Shown piece by piece: positions 1-5,316 of a DNA stretch of 5,744 nucleotides. The notes under the pieces are model-generated. The model ran no database searches, had not been told where the DNA came from, and saw only the letters and a program-made list of their open reading frames with translations. The DNA lies in assembly GCA_003508755.1 (NCBI GenBank), contig DNTK01000085.1:1-5744 (forward strand). The letters are read 5' to 3'. A program made the position numbers and the translations under genes. The number at the start of each line of letters is the position of its first letter. The first letter of the stretch is position 1. The stretch comes from Bacteroidales bacterium. Lineage in GTDB: Bacteria > Bacteroidota > Bacteroidia > Bacteroidales > UBA10428.

Positions 1-672
1 AAACAATATTATCTGAGATCTGAGTTTGATATTGATAACAACATTCGTGATTTTGTTCTTGCCGATTTGATAGCTAAACTGGAAAGTAACAATAAAACAT
101 TACGCAATCAATACGTGTATCAAGAGATTCTTAAAAAGAACATATCCATCAATAAATCGCAGTGGTACCCGATGTTAAATTTAAGCATGGGTTCAAATTA
201 TGGGACAATTGGCATATATACTGAAAATGCCGGAGCTGCCAACTGGAACAATGGATTTGATGCCAGCGCCAGATTAACTTTAACATGGACACTCTCAAAC
301 GGTGGCAATGTAAGAAGAGCAATAGAAAATGCCAGGATAGAAGAGGAAATAGGACAACTACAATTGGAGGATATGCGTCGTGCCATGTATAATCAATTAT
401 TCAATTCTTTAGCTGATTATAACATTAAACGGCAATTGCGACAGGTGGCTCAATTAAATGTAAAATCCTCCCGACTCAACCTTGACATTGCTGAAGAGAA
501 GTTCCGTTCGGGAGCTATTAATTCATTTAACTACCGGGATATTCAGATTGTGTATTTCAATGCAGCCAGGGAACTGTTACAGGCCAATTATAACCTGGTT
601 GATTCCTACACGGAGCTATTAAGGCTTACTGGAGGTATTGTAACCGAGATGGCCGGGGCGGAATATGAGTGA
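1..672 (+). CDS. TolC-family outer-membrane efflux protein, C-terminal half (5' end outside window)
   Basis: The frame is open from the first base to TGA at 670-672 and gives about 223 residues, roughly the C-terminal half of a usual 440-480 residue TolC-family protein. The reading starts in the helical stretch before the second repeat (LESNNKTLRNQYVY), then has the SQWYPMLNLSMG segment that typically leads into a membrane beta hairpin (the 'yP.l.l..g' pattern), and a second long helix pair ending in ELLRLTGGIV, the common end of Bacteroidetes family members. Such proteins form trimeric outer-membrane channels that work with an inner-membrane pump and a periplasmic adaptor for drug, metal or toxin export; the substrate cannot be told, and the partner genes would lie to the left. 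A TTG at 67 could be read as a start but is not one, since the homologous reading continues upstream. The 3' end looks native, but a GH26 remnant follows only a few bases later. Confidence 0.85.
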   Translation, partial: KQYYLRSEFDIDNNIRDFVLADLIAKLESNNKTLRNQYVYQEILKKNISINKSQWYPMLNLSMGSNYGTIGIYTENAGAANWNNGFDASARLTLTWTLSNGGNVRRAIENARIEEEIGQLQLEDMRRAMYNQLFNSLADYNIKRQLRQVAQLNVKSSRLNLDIAEEKFRSGAINSFNYRDIQIVYFNAARELLQANYNLVDSYTELLRLTGGIVTEMAGAEYE

Positions 673-676
673 TTAG

Positions 677-1234
677 CAAGCAATATTCTCAGAAACCGGG
701 AACAGGGTAAACAGCCCGGATGTAAATCCGGAATGGTGGATAAACAGTGTCTATAAACCAATTATCGAAAGCGAAAAAGCCTGGAAAATAGCCTGGGTGC
801 TCACATGGATAAACTCCAACTGGGCAAGTCAACCCTACATTCCATATCCATCGAGTAATAATGATGCAAAAGCAGCCTTTAATGAGTTTAAGGAAAAACC
901 TGAAGTTTTATTTCAGCCGGAAGCGGAAGAAAGAAATATGTACGAGAATAATGCTACAGGGTTAAATTATGTGAAACACGAAAAACAAAGCATTACCTGG
1001 TATCCAAATCCGGCACAGGATGCCATTTATTTACAATGGAATGAGGCTGAACAGAAAAAAATCCAGGTAAAGATTTATAATACCCATACGCAGCTATTAT
1101 TTTCCAGGACAATATCGAAGAATCAAGAGGCCGGAAGAATTGATCTTACGATGCTCGAAAATGGAATTTATTTCATTCAGGTAATTGCAGATGGCAAGCT
1201 TTTAGCCGCCCAAATGATTACAAAATTCCATTAG
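677..1234 (+). pseudogene. 5'-truncated GH26 glycoside hydrolase (beta-mannanase-like) with T9SS C-terminal sorting domain
   Basis: The frame is open from 677, right after an in-frame TAG at 674-676, to TAG at 1232-1234. The first part matches the end of GH26 catalytic domains: SETG (689-700, Glu codon 692-694, which aligns with the family's nucleophile), then NPEWWINSVYKPII, IAWVLTWINSNW, YIPYPSS and FNEFKEKPEVLF. From about 990 follows a T9SS type A sorting domain of about 80 residues with the WYPNP start, YNTHTQLLF and LENGIYFIQV strands and a C-terminal ITKFH; in intact proteins it directs passage through the type IX machinery and surface attachment or release. The signal peptide, the acid/base Glu and most of the barrel are missing, so the fragment cannot be catalytic. 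A GTG at 797 could start 145 codons but has no support as a real start. What is lost lies exactly where the TolC gene now stands, so a deletion or recombination joined them. GH26 assignment is from motif pattern only. Confidence 0.72.
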
Positions 1235-1264
1235 TAATTGCTCTGACTTTAATGCTTGCACTGA

Positions 1265-1366
1265 ATGCACGAACTGGAACAAAAAAAATACCGAACCAAT
1301 ATTTATACAGCATTACTGGTTATTGCCACTGTTATTCTGTTTACCCTTCTGGTATTAACCTTCTAA
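1265..1366 (+). CDS. putative 33-residue single-pass membrane microprotein
   Basis: The reading runs from ATG 1265 to TAA 1364-1366. The N-terminal part MHELEQKKYRTN is charged (two Glu, two Lys, one Arg). Residues 13-33 (IYTALLVIATVILFTLLVLTF, abbreviated here as IYTALLVIAT...LLVLTF) are uninterrupted hydrophobic, enough for one membrane helix, with the positive charges placed for a cytoplasmic N-terminus. A hairpin overlaps the stop codon, which is what the end of a short transcript might look like. An overlapping ATG at 1252 in another frame gives a composition unlike a protein and was not preferred. There is no Shine-Dalgarno sequence, which is usual in Bacteroidetes. The function is unknown; it may be its own gene, a leader of the SRPBCC gene that starts 70 bp downstream, or chance. 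No homologue is recognised. Confidence 0.42.
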   Translation: MHELEQKKYRTNIYTALLVIATVILFTLLVLTF

Positions 1367-1392
1367 TTGCAAACAAGTAAACAATTAGGGTT
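1357..1392 (+). terminator. hairpin overlapping the microprotein stop codon
   Basis: AACC (1357-1360) and CTAATTG (1363-1369) pair with CAATTAG (1382-1388) and GGTT (1389-1392). The result is an 11-bp stem with a two-base TT bulge and a 12-base loop. The stop codon at 1364-1366 sits inside the left arm. No T-run follows on the + strand, so it is not a textbook intrinsic terminator; it could be an mRNA 3'-end stabiliser or a weak terminator before the SRPBCC gene. Confidence 0.35.
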
Positions 1393-1436
1393 CCGGACTT
1401 GTTAGGGTAGTGCTTCCTTCACCATAACATATTGCT

Positions 1437-1880
1437 ATGAAATATTCAGTAAGTATAGAAATTGATCGCCCCCTCGATGAAGTAGTCGAAAAGTTTGATA
1501 ATTCAGAAAACCTATTTAAATGGATGGAGGGGCTCCAAAAGTATGAGCACCTCAGTGGCGAACCCGGGAAACCCGGTGCGAAAACCCGCTTACTTTTTCA
1601 AATGGGCAAGCGTAAAATCGAAATGATTGAAACCATAACTGTGCGTAACCTGCCCGATGAGTTTTCAGCCACATATGAGGCCAAAGGCGTATTTAATATT
1701 GTAAAAAATCTATTCAAACCACTGGATAATAACCGGACCTTATGTACAAACGACCAGGAGTTTCAGTTTAAGGGCTTTATGAAAGTAATGGGATTTCTGA
1801 TGCCGGGAGCCTTTAAAAAACAATCGCTGCAGTACCTCAAAAAGTTTAAAGAATTTGTTGAAAATACAGAAAACAGCTGA
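1437..1880 (+). CDS. SRPBCC (START/Bet v1-like fold) family protein
   Basis: The protein has 147 residues and no signal peptide, so it is probably cytoplasmic. It begins with the SRPBCC pattern: a first beta strand MKYSVSIEIDRPLDEVVEKF, in which the strand leads into a short helix, then ENLFKWMEGLQKYEHL. Next come paired strands around residues 37-110 (GAKTRLLFQM, KIEMIETITVRNLP, DEFSATYEAKGVFN, TLCTNDQEFQFKG) and a long C-terminal helix at about residues 121-144 (PGAFKKQSLQYLKKFKEFVEN). That helix-grip arrangement encloses a hydrophobic ligand pocket in this superfamily. Members include polyketide cyclases, lipid-transfer proteins and many uncharacterised proteins; nothing in the sequence identifies the ligand. 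The ATG at 1437 places the first strand at the very N-terminus, as usual for the family. Gaps of 202 bp upstream and 221 bp downstream suggest a single-gene unit. Confidence 0.8.
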   Translation: MKYSVSIEIDRPLDEVVEKFDNSENLFKWMEGLQKYEHLSGEPGKPGAKTRLLFQMGKRKIEMIETITVRNLPDEFSATYEAKGVFNIVKNLFKPLDNNRTLCTNDQEFQFKGFMKVMGFLMPGAFKKQSLQYLKKFKEFVENTENS

Positions 1881-1961
1881 ATTAAGGCCGAGATATAGCC
1901 ATCGCTTACTCCGAATCATTTTGGGTTAACAACCAAAAAAATCTTTTTTATGATTAAACCT

Positions 1962-1998
1962 TTTTCGTGTTTGTCCATCAAAGTAAAAAACACGAAAA
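1962..1998. terminator. AT-rich 11-bp perfect hairpin downstream of the SRPBCC gene
   Basis: TTTTCGTGTTT (1962-1972) is the perfect reverse complement of AAACACGAAAA (1988-1998), with a 15-base spacer. It lies 81 bp after the SRPBCC stop and about 100 bp before the next gene. A short A-run/T-run (1934-1949) precedes it. The 3' side of the stem is A-rich rather than T-rich on the + strand, so a classical terminator is doubtful. A transcript-end hairpin or an operator are alternatives. Confidence 0.35.
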
Positions 1999-2023
1999 TA
2001 TAATAACATGAAACACGCCTGAT

Positions 2024-2059
2024 TAAAATAATTATTTAGTTCAAACAATAATTATTTTA
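2024..2059 (+). promoter_or_regulatory. AT-rich 13-bp inverted repeat upstream of the DUF2541-like gene
   Basis: The arm 2024-2036 (TAAAATAATTATT) pairs perfectly with 2047-2059 (AATAATTATTTTA) across a 10-base spacer. Each arm contains the self-palindrome AATAATTATT (2027-2036 and 2047-2056), so the two copies are also direct repeats exactly 20 bp apart, about two helical turns. This suits a pair of protein-binding half-sites on one face of the helix. The doublet lies 43 bp before the ATG at 2102. The very low GC content makes chance symmetry more likely than in average DNA. Confidence 0.35.
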
Positions 2060-2101
2060 TTTCTGGAGGTTCCATCTTACAAATTTAAAAATCAAAAGAA
2101 G

Positions 2102-2518
2102 ATGAAAACAAGAATCGCAGCAATCGTTTTAGCATTTGGTTTAGTAACCCTGCTATCGTCATTTAGCACTGAAACAGAACATTATCGGATTAAAGGAGTA
2201 TGGGAACGCCTTGGCAGCAAGAAAGTTAATTATAAACTCGATAAAGATGTTATTGTAGTTACGGCACACGAAGGCTCGTTTAATAAACTAAAATTAAAGG
2301 TAACCGGCGGAAAGTTAAACATGCATAAGATGGTGGTTGTTTATGGTAACGGAACCCGCGATAATATTCCTTTGAGGTATAACTTCGGACGTGGATCGGA
2401 ATCGCGCATAATCGATTTACAGGGCGGGAACCGGGTTATTAAAAAAGTAATCTTTTATTACGACTCCAAAAACCATAGCAGAAGCAGAGCAACCCTGCAT
2501 TTATTCGGAAGGCATTGA
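2102..2518 (+). CDS. secreted DUF2541-like beta-rich protein
   Basis: The protein has 138 residues. Residues 1-22 (MKTRIAAIVLAFGLVTLLSS and two more) form a Sec signal peptide with a basic start and a hydrophobic core; there is no lipobox Cys, so the mature protein should be soluble in the periplasm or outside. The mature part follows the pattern of DUF2541 and related small proteins: LGSKKVNYKLDKDVI (37-51), then a strand ending EGSFNKLKLKVTGG (57-70), MVVVYGNGTRDNIPLRYNF (77-95), SRIIDLQGGNRVIKKVIFYY (101-120) and a basic tail ending SRATLHLFGRH. The alternating hydrophobic strands suggest a beta sandwich. No catalytic residues can be assigned and the function of the family is not known. 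The ATG at 2102 is preferred because it opens directly into the signal peptide and follows the purine-rich AAAAGAAG. A hairpin follows at 2538-2586. Confidence 0.75.
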   Translation: MKTRIAAIVLAFGLVTLLSSFSTETEHYRIKGVWERLGSKKVNYKLDKDVIVVTAHEGSFNKLKLKVTGGKLNMHKMVVVYGNGTRDNIPLRYNFGRGSESRIIDLQGGNRVIKKVIFYYDSKNHSRSRATLHLFGRH

Positions 2519-2537
2519 TGTTGGAATATGGGTTACA

Positions 2538-2586
2538 GGAATAGTGGAATCTTAGGTGGTAATAAGCTCCTGCATTCCACTATTCC
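2538..2586. terminator. 13-bp perfect hairpin after the DUF2541-like gene
   Basis: GGAATAGTGGAAT (2538-2550) is the exact reverse complement of ATTCCACTATTCC (2574-2586). AGG (2554-2556) and CCT (2569-2571) can extend pairing inside the 23-base spacer. It starts 20 bp after the stop codon at 2516-2518, the expected place for a transcription end. No T-run follows on either strand, so it may be a Rho-type or processing hairpin, or a small dispersed palindromic repeat. Confidence 0.45.
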
Positions 2587-2646
2587 AAGCTCCAAATCTC
2601 TACCAACCAAACCTCAACCAGGTGGCAATCATGCATTTGTTGTATA

Positions 2647-2676
2647 TTAGTGAATCACTTCACTAACCCACTAATA
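2647..2676 (+). promoter_or_regulatory. inverted repeat just before the trehalase start codon
   Basis: TTAGTGAA (2647-2654) and TTCACTAA (2659-2666) form a perfect 8-bp inverted repeat with a 4-base centre, ending 12 bp before the ATG at 2679. A second CACTAATA (2669-2676) can pair instead with TATTAGTG (2645-2652), so two mutually exclusive stems share the same left arm. The site could be an operator for a sugar-responsive repressor or a translation-control hairpin. No -7/-33 Bacteroidetes promoter is clear. Confidence 0.4.
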
Positions 2677-2678
2677 GC

Positions 2679-4295
2679 ATGATATACCTGAAGTCCATTG
2701 GCAGAGCAGCAATTTGTGTTTCTATCTTCCTGATTATTATCTTCTCCGCTTGCAAAAAATCGCCCAATCAGCAAAATAGTAAATATTCCTTCTATTATCC
2801 CGACCAGGTACTGGGTGAATTGTTTTATCAGGTGCAGCTTGCCGGAATTTTTCCCGATCAAAAAACTTTTGTTGATTGCGTGCCTCTTGATGATCCGAGC
2901 ATCATTGTTGAGAAATTTAATAAGGGAAAAGGGCATGCACATTTCGATTTAGAGGCATTTGTACTTGATAACTTTAAATTGCCTGAAGAACCGAACCTGG
3001 CCATTACTTCCCAGCGAAGAGATATTGAGACACACTTGCAGGGCTTGTGGAACCATCTTACCCGTGATGCTGATTCTGTATTTGAAAACAGCACACTAAT
3101 ACCTTTGCCCGAACCCTATATTGTGCCCGGGGGCAGATTCAGAGAGGTGTTTTACTGGGACAGCTATTTTACGATTCTTGGTTTGGCTGTTTCAAATCGA
3201 GCCGATTTAATAAAGAATATGCTCAACAACTTTGCATGGTTAATCGATACAGTTGGTTTCATTCCCAACGGCAATCGCACGTATTTTATTAGTCGCTCGC
3301 AACCACCATTTTTTGCTCCCATGGTGATGGAGTATAGCCGAATCAGCAGTTTAGATTCGGCAATAAAGTATTTACCCTATTTAGAGAAAGAATATGCTTT
3401 TTGGATGAAGGGCTATGACAGGCTCCTTTGCCGGGGTGATGCTGGAAAAAGAGTCGTACGGCTATCAGAAGATGTAATTCTTAACCGCTATTGGGATACC
3501 AACAACGGACCACGAATTGAGGCCTATGCTCGGGAACATTCACTGGCAAGCAATTTATCTGCCGAAGACAGCCTTCAATTTCATAAACACATACGTGCAG
3601 CCTGTGAATCGGGGTGGGATTTTAGTTCCAGGTGGTTTGCCGATGGAAAAACCATGGGTACTATCCAAACGGCGTACCTGCTTCCAGTCGATCAGAATTG
3701 CTTGCTTTATTTCCTTGAAAAATCGATAGCCGAATTAGCGGGATATTCCGGAATGAATGCAAAGCAGATGAAGTATGAAATTCTTGCAAAAAACCGGCGG
3801 GTGGCAATACTAAATTACTTTTGGGACGAAGATTCCGGGTTCTTTTACGATTATAATTATAAAGACACCTGCCTTTCAACAATTAAAACGCTGGCAGCCT
3901 GTATGCCCTTGTATTTTAATATTGCCACACAAGAGCAGGCCAACAGGGTGGCTACAGTAATTAAAGAGGAGTTTTTAAAGGAGGGAGGAGTGGTTACTAC
4001 ACTTCAGCAAACTGGTGAGCAATGGGATTACCCCAACGGATGGGCACCTCTGCAATGGATTACCGTAAAAGGGTTAAGCAATTATGGCCATGAAGTGTTG
4101 GCCGCCGAAATAGCCAGCCGTTGGATGGCACTCAACGAAAGGGTATTTTTTGAGGAAGGTAAAATGATGGAAAAATACAATGTTGTAAACATTCACCTGG
4201 AAGGTGGAGGCGGAAAATATCCCAACCAGGATGGTTTTGGATGGACCAATGGTATTTATCTTAAATTACTTTCGGAAGGGCATACTTCAGAATAA
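2679..4295 (+). CDS. treA: GH37 alpha,alpha-trehalase, lipoprotein form
   Basis: The 538-residue protein hydrolyses trehalose to two glucoses with inversion. Residues 1-25 are a lipoprotein signal with lipobox FSAC and lipidated Cys25; the following KKSPNQQ is not acidic, so a periplasm-facing anchor is more likely than surface display. Both trehalase signatures are present: PGGRFREVFYWDSYF (150-164, with Phe where Tyr is usual) and QWDYPNGWAP (448-457). The residues that align with the E. coli enzyme's general acid Asp312 and base Glu496 are Asp314 in ESGWDFSSRW and Glu498 in MMEKYNV. Substrate-binding RSQPPFF (206-212) and PRIE (278-281) are kept, as is the QDGFGWTNG end (517-525). The usual GGGGEY motif reads GGGGKY (Lys513). 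Length is within the family range. The ATG opens directly into the signal peptide. No trehalose transporter or other sugar gene lies beside it; imported glucose would feed glycolysis. Confidence 0.95.
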   Translation: MIYLKSIGRAAICVSIFLIIIFSACKKSPNQQNSKYSFYYPDQVLGELFYQVQLAGIFPDQKTFVDCVPLDDPSIIVEKFNKGKGHAHFDLEAFVLDNFKLPEEPNLAITSQRRDIETHLQGLWNHLTRDADSVFENSTLIPLPEPYIVPGGRFREVFYWDSYFTILGLAVSNRADLIKNMLNNFAWLIDTVGFIPNGNRTYFISRSQPPFFAPMVMEYSRISSLDSAIKYLPYLEKEYAFWMKGYDRLLCRGDAGKRVVRLSEDVILNRYWDTNNGPRIEAYAREHSLASNLSAEDSLQFHKHIRAACESGWDFSSRWFADGKTMGTIQTAYLLPVDQNCLLYFLEKSIAELAGYSGMNAKQMKYEILAKNRRVAILNYFWDEDSGFFYDYNYKDTCLSTIKTLAACMPLYFNIATQEQANRVATVIKEEFLKEGGVVTTLQQTGEQWDYPNGWAPLQWITVKGLSNYGHEVLAAEIASRWMALNERVFFEEGKMMEKYNVVNIHLEGGGGKYPNQDGFGWTNGIYLKLLSEGHTSE

Positions 4296-4305
4296 CACCG
4301 CCTGT

Positions 4306-4517
4306 AGCTAACGTTCCGAAAATGAGCAGGCTGGCTAACAGGGCAGACTTCAGTATCCCCATATGCGCCTTTGCTAGCTTTAGCTAGCTATTGAATTCAA
4401 CCCGTTGCTATGTTTAGTAAACCTCGCCTGCCGGAGCCTTGGCGCAGACAGGTGTATAAATGTTTCATCCCGACTTATCGGGACTACAGTCAGCCCGCTG
4501 GCTTATATTTGTTAGCT
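4306..4517 (-). repeat. long attC-like repeat, copy 1 (distal end of candidate cassette array)
   Basis: The 212 bp element starts 10 bp after the trehalase stop. Its + strand ends are AGCTAAC (4306-4312) and GTTAGCT (4511-4517), perfect inverted 7-mers. Just inside them GAGCAGGCTGGC (4324-4335) roughly inverts to the GCCCGCTGGCTTATATTT side (4493-4510), as in attC sites, where such ends fold into a stem. The 62 bp core 4394-4455 is 60/62 identical to copy 2. Inner hairpins are GCTAGC-TTTA-GCTAGC (4373-4388), GTTTAGTAAAC (4412-4422), CCTGCCGGAGCC/GGCGCAGACAGG (4427-4452) and TCCCGA-CTTA-TCGGGA (4468-4483), the last absent from copy 2. Read on the - strand, the site follows the GNAT gene by 21 bp, like the attC of that cassette. 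Against a classical attC are its length (usual sites are about 60-140 bp) and GTTAGCT in place of GTTRRRY. Confidence 0.65.
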
Positions 4518-4538
4518 GCTGGTTTTTCGTTTTCTTTT

Positions 4539-5075
4539 TTATTTAGTGTCGTTCATTAAATCCAATTCCATAAATAACAAATAGTCCTTAAATTCTGGTG
4601 GGATTTCCATTTCAGGATATGCTTCAATGTCACGAAATCCAAAACTTCTATATAACGAATGAGCTGCTTCCATAAACTTTGGACTGTCAAGTCGGACCTT
4701 TTTGTAACCAGCCTTTTTCGATTCTACTAAAAGTCCTTCAAGTATAGCCCGACCAGCACCAATTCGTCTGAAAGTTGGGTCAACAAACATCCGTTTTATT
4801 TCTCCGATTTCGGAATTGATGCTCTTTAAACTTCCAAGTCCACAGATTTCACCTTGATAAATAGCAATAATTAGTTGTCCGTATGGTGGCTGAAATTTAC
4901 TTATTTGCTGAATGTCCTGTTCAACCGCTTCTTGTGGATTATGAGGATGGACGCCGTATAGTTCTTGCATTTTGTCATTACCCCAAACCAAATAGTCAAA
5001 CCATAATTTTTTAATACTCTCAATGTCCCCAGGAATTTGAGCATATCTTACTTCAACATTTGATTTATTTGACAT
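4539..5075 (-). CDS. GNAT-family N-acetyltransferase
   Basis: The 178-residue protein is predicted to transfer an acetyl group from acetyl-CoA to an amine; the substrate is not evident. Motif A is clear: EIKRMFVDPTFRRIGAGRAI (92-111), in which a strand with the conserved KRMFVDP leads into the R-R-x-G-x-G pyrophosphate loop (R103, R104, G106, G108) and the following helix. Motif B is present at 127-147 (VRLDSPKFMEAAHSLYRSFG and Phe), with LYRSFGF the usual end. Upstream, YGQLIIAIYQGEICGLGSL (65-83) forms the central strands, and the C-terminal YLLFMELDL closes the fold. There is no signal peptide, so it is cytoplasmic. The ATG at 5073-5075 follows an AT-rich leader with no Shine-Dalgarno sequence. 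The gene sits between two repeats, 35 bp from copy 2 and 21 bp from copy 1, and reads opposite to the trehalase, as a single-gene cassette would. Such GNATs in arrays may act on antibiotics, but nothing here shows that. Confidence 0.88.
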   Translation of the reverse strand: MSNKSNVEVRYAQIPGDIESIKKLWFDYLVWGNDKMQELYGVHPHNPQEAVEQDIQQISKFQPPYGQLIIAIYQGEICGLGSLKSINSEIGEIKRMFVDPTFRRIGAGRAILEGLLVESKKAGYKKVRLDSPKFMEAAHSLYRSFGFRDIEAYPEMEIPPEFKDYLLFMELDLMNDTK

Positions 5076-5110
5076 AATTACTGTTTTTCGGTTTTGTCTA
5101 TTCGCCTTGC

Positions 5111-5316
5111 AGCTAACGGCAAGAATATGAGGCGACTCACAAATTCAATGCTGTTTCAGCATCCTAGTATGCGTCTTTTGCTGTCTTTGTGCAGTAAATA
5201 AATTCAACCCGTTGCTATGTTTAGTAAACCTCGCCTGCCGAAGCCTTGGCGAAGACAGGTGTTTTAAAGTTTAAAGTTACCACAATCAGCCCGCTGACGT
5301 ATATTTATTGTTGTGG
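5111..5316 (-). repeat. long attC-like repeat, copy 2 (between GNAT and higBA)
   Basis: The 206 bp element is homologous to copy 1 along most of its length. Shared blocks are AGCTAACG at the left (5111-5118), TTCAGCATCC..TATGCGTCTTT (5153-5177), the 62 bp core 5201-5262, and CAGCCCGCTGACGTATATTT near the right end (5287-5306). The right end GTTGTGG (5310-5316) differs from GTTAGCT of copy 1, and the last codons and stop of higA (5305-5316) lie inside the repeat. Inner pairings are TTTGCTG/CAGTAAA (5177-5183 and 5192-5198), GTTTAGTAAAC (5219-5229) and CCTGCCGAAGCC/GGCGAAGACAGG (5234-5259). The TCCCGA hairpin of copy 1 is missing. On the - strand it stands directly downstream of higA and 35 bp upstream of the GNAT start, so it would be the attC of the higBA cassette. 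Confidence 0.62.

Noticed and set aside
198..386. 62-codon - strand frame within the TolC gene
   Set aside because: Composition is that of a reversed coding strand and the TolC reading is well supported.
797..1234. A GTG-started 145-codon gene as an independent protein
   Set aside because: The GH26-like reading continues upstream to 677 in the same frame, so GTG 797 falls inside a domain; no start signal is seen. It is treated as part of the pseudogene.
1252..1380. Overlapping 42-codon frame from ATG 1252
   Set aside because: Its translation has no hydrophobic or structural pattern, while the frame from 1265 gives a clear membrane helix.
1399..1434. Possible TTG/TAnnTTTG-type promoter before the SRPBCC gene
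   Set aside because: A TTG is present but the -7 box matches poorly, so no promoter is claimed.
2655..2942. 95-codon frame on the - strand at the start of the trehalase gene, and similar frames at 2858-3094 and 3661-3882
   Set aside because: All lie inside the trehalase coding sequence in other frames and show no domain pattern.
3517..3729. 70-codon + strand frame inside the trehalase gene
   Set aside because: The overlapping trehalase reading has conserved motifs on both sides and in this region (ESGWDFSSRW), so this is a shadow.
4306..5316. The repeats as ends of an insertion sequence or CRISPR array
   Set aside because: No transposase lies between them, the repeats are ~210 bp and in direct orientation 805 bp apart, and no target-site duplication or short-spacer pattern is visible.
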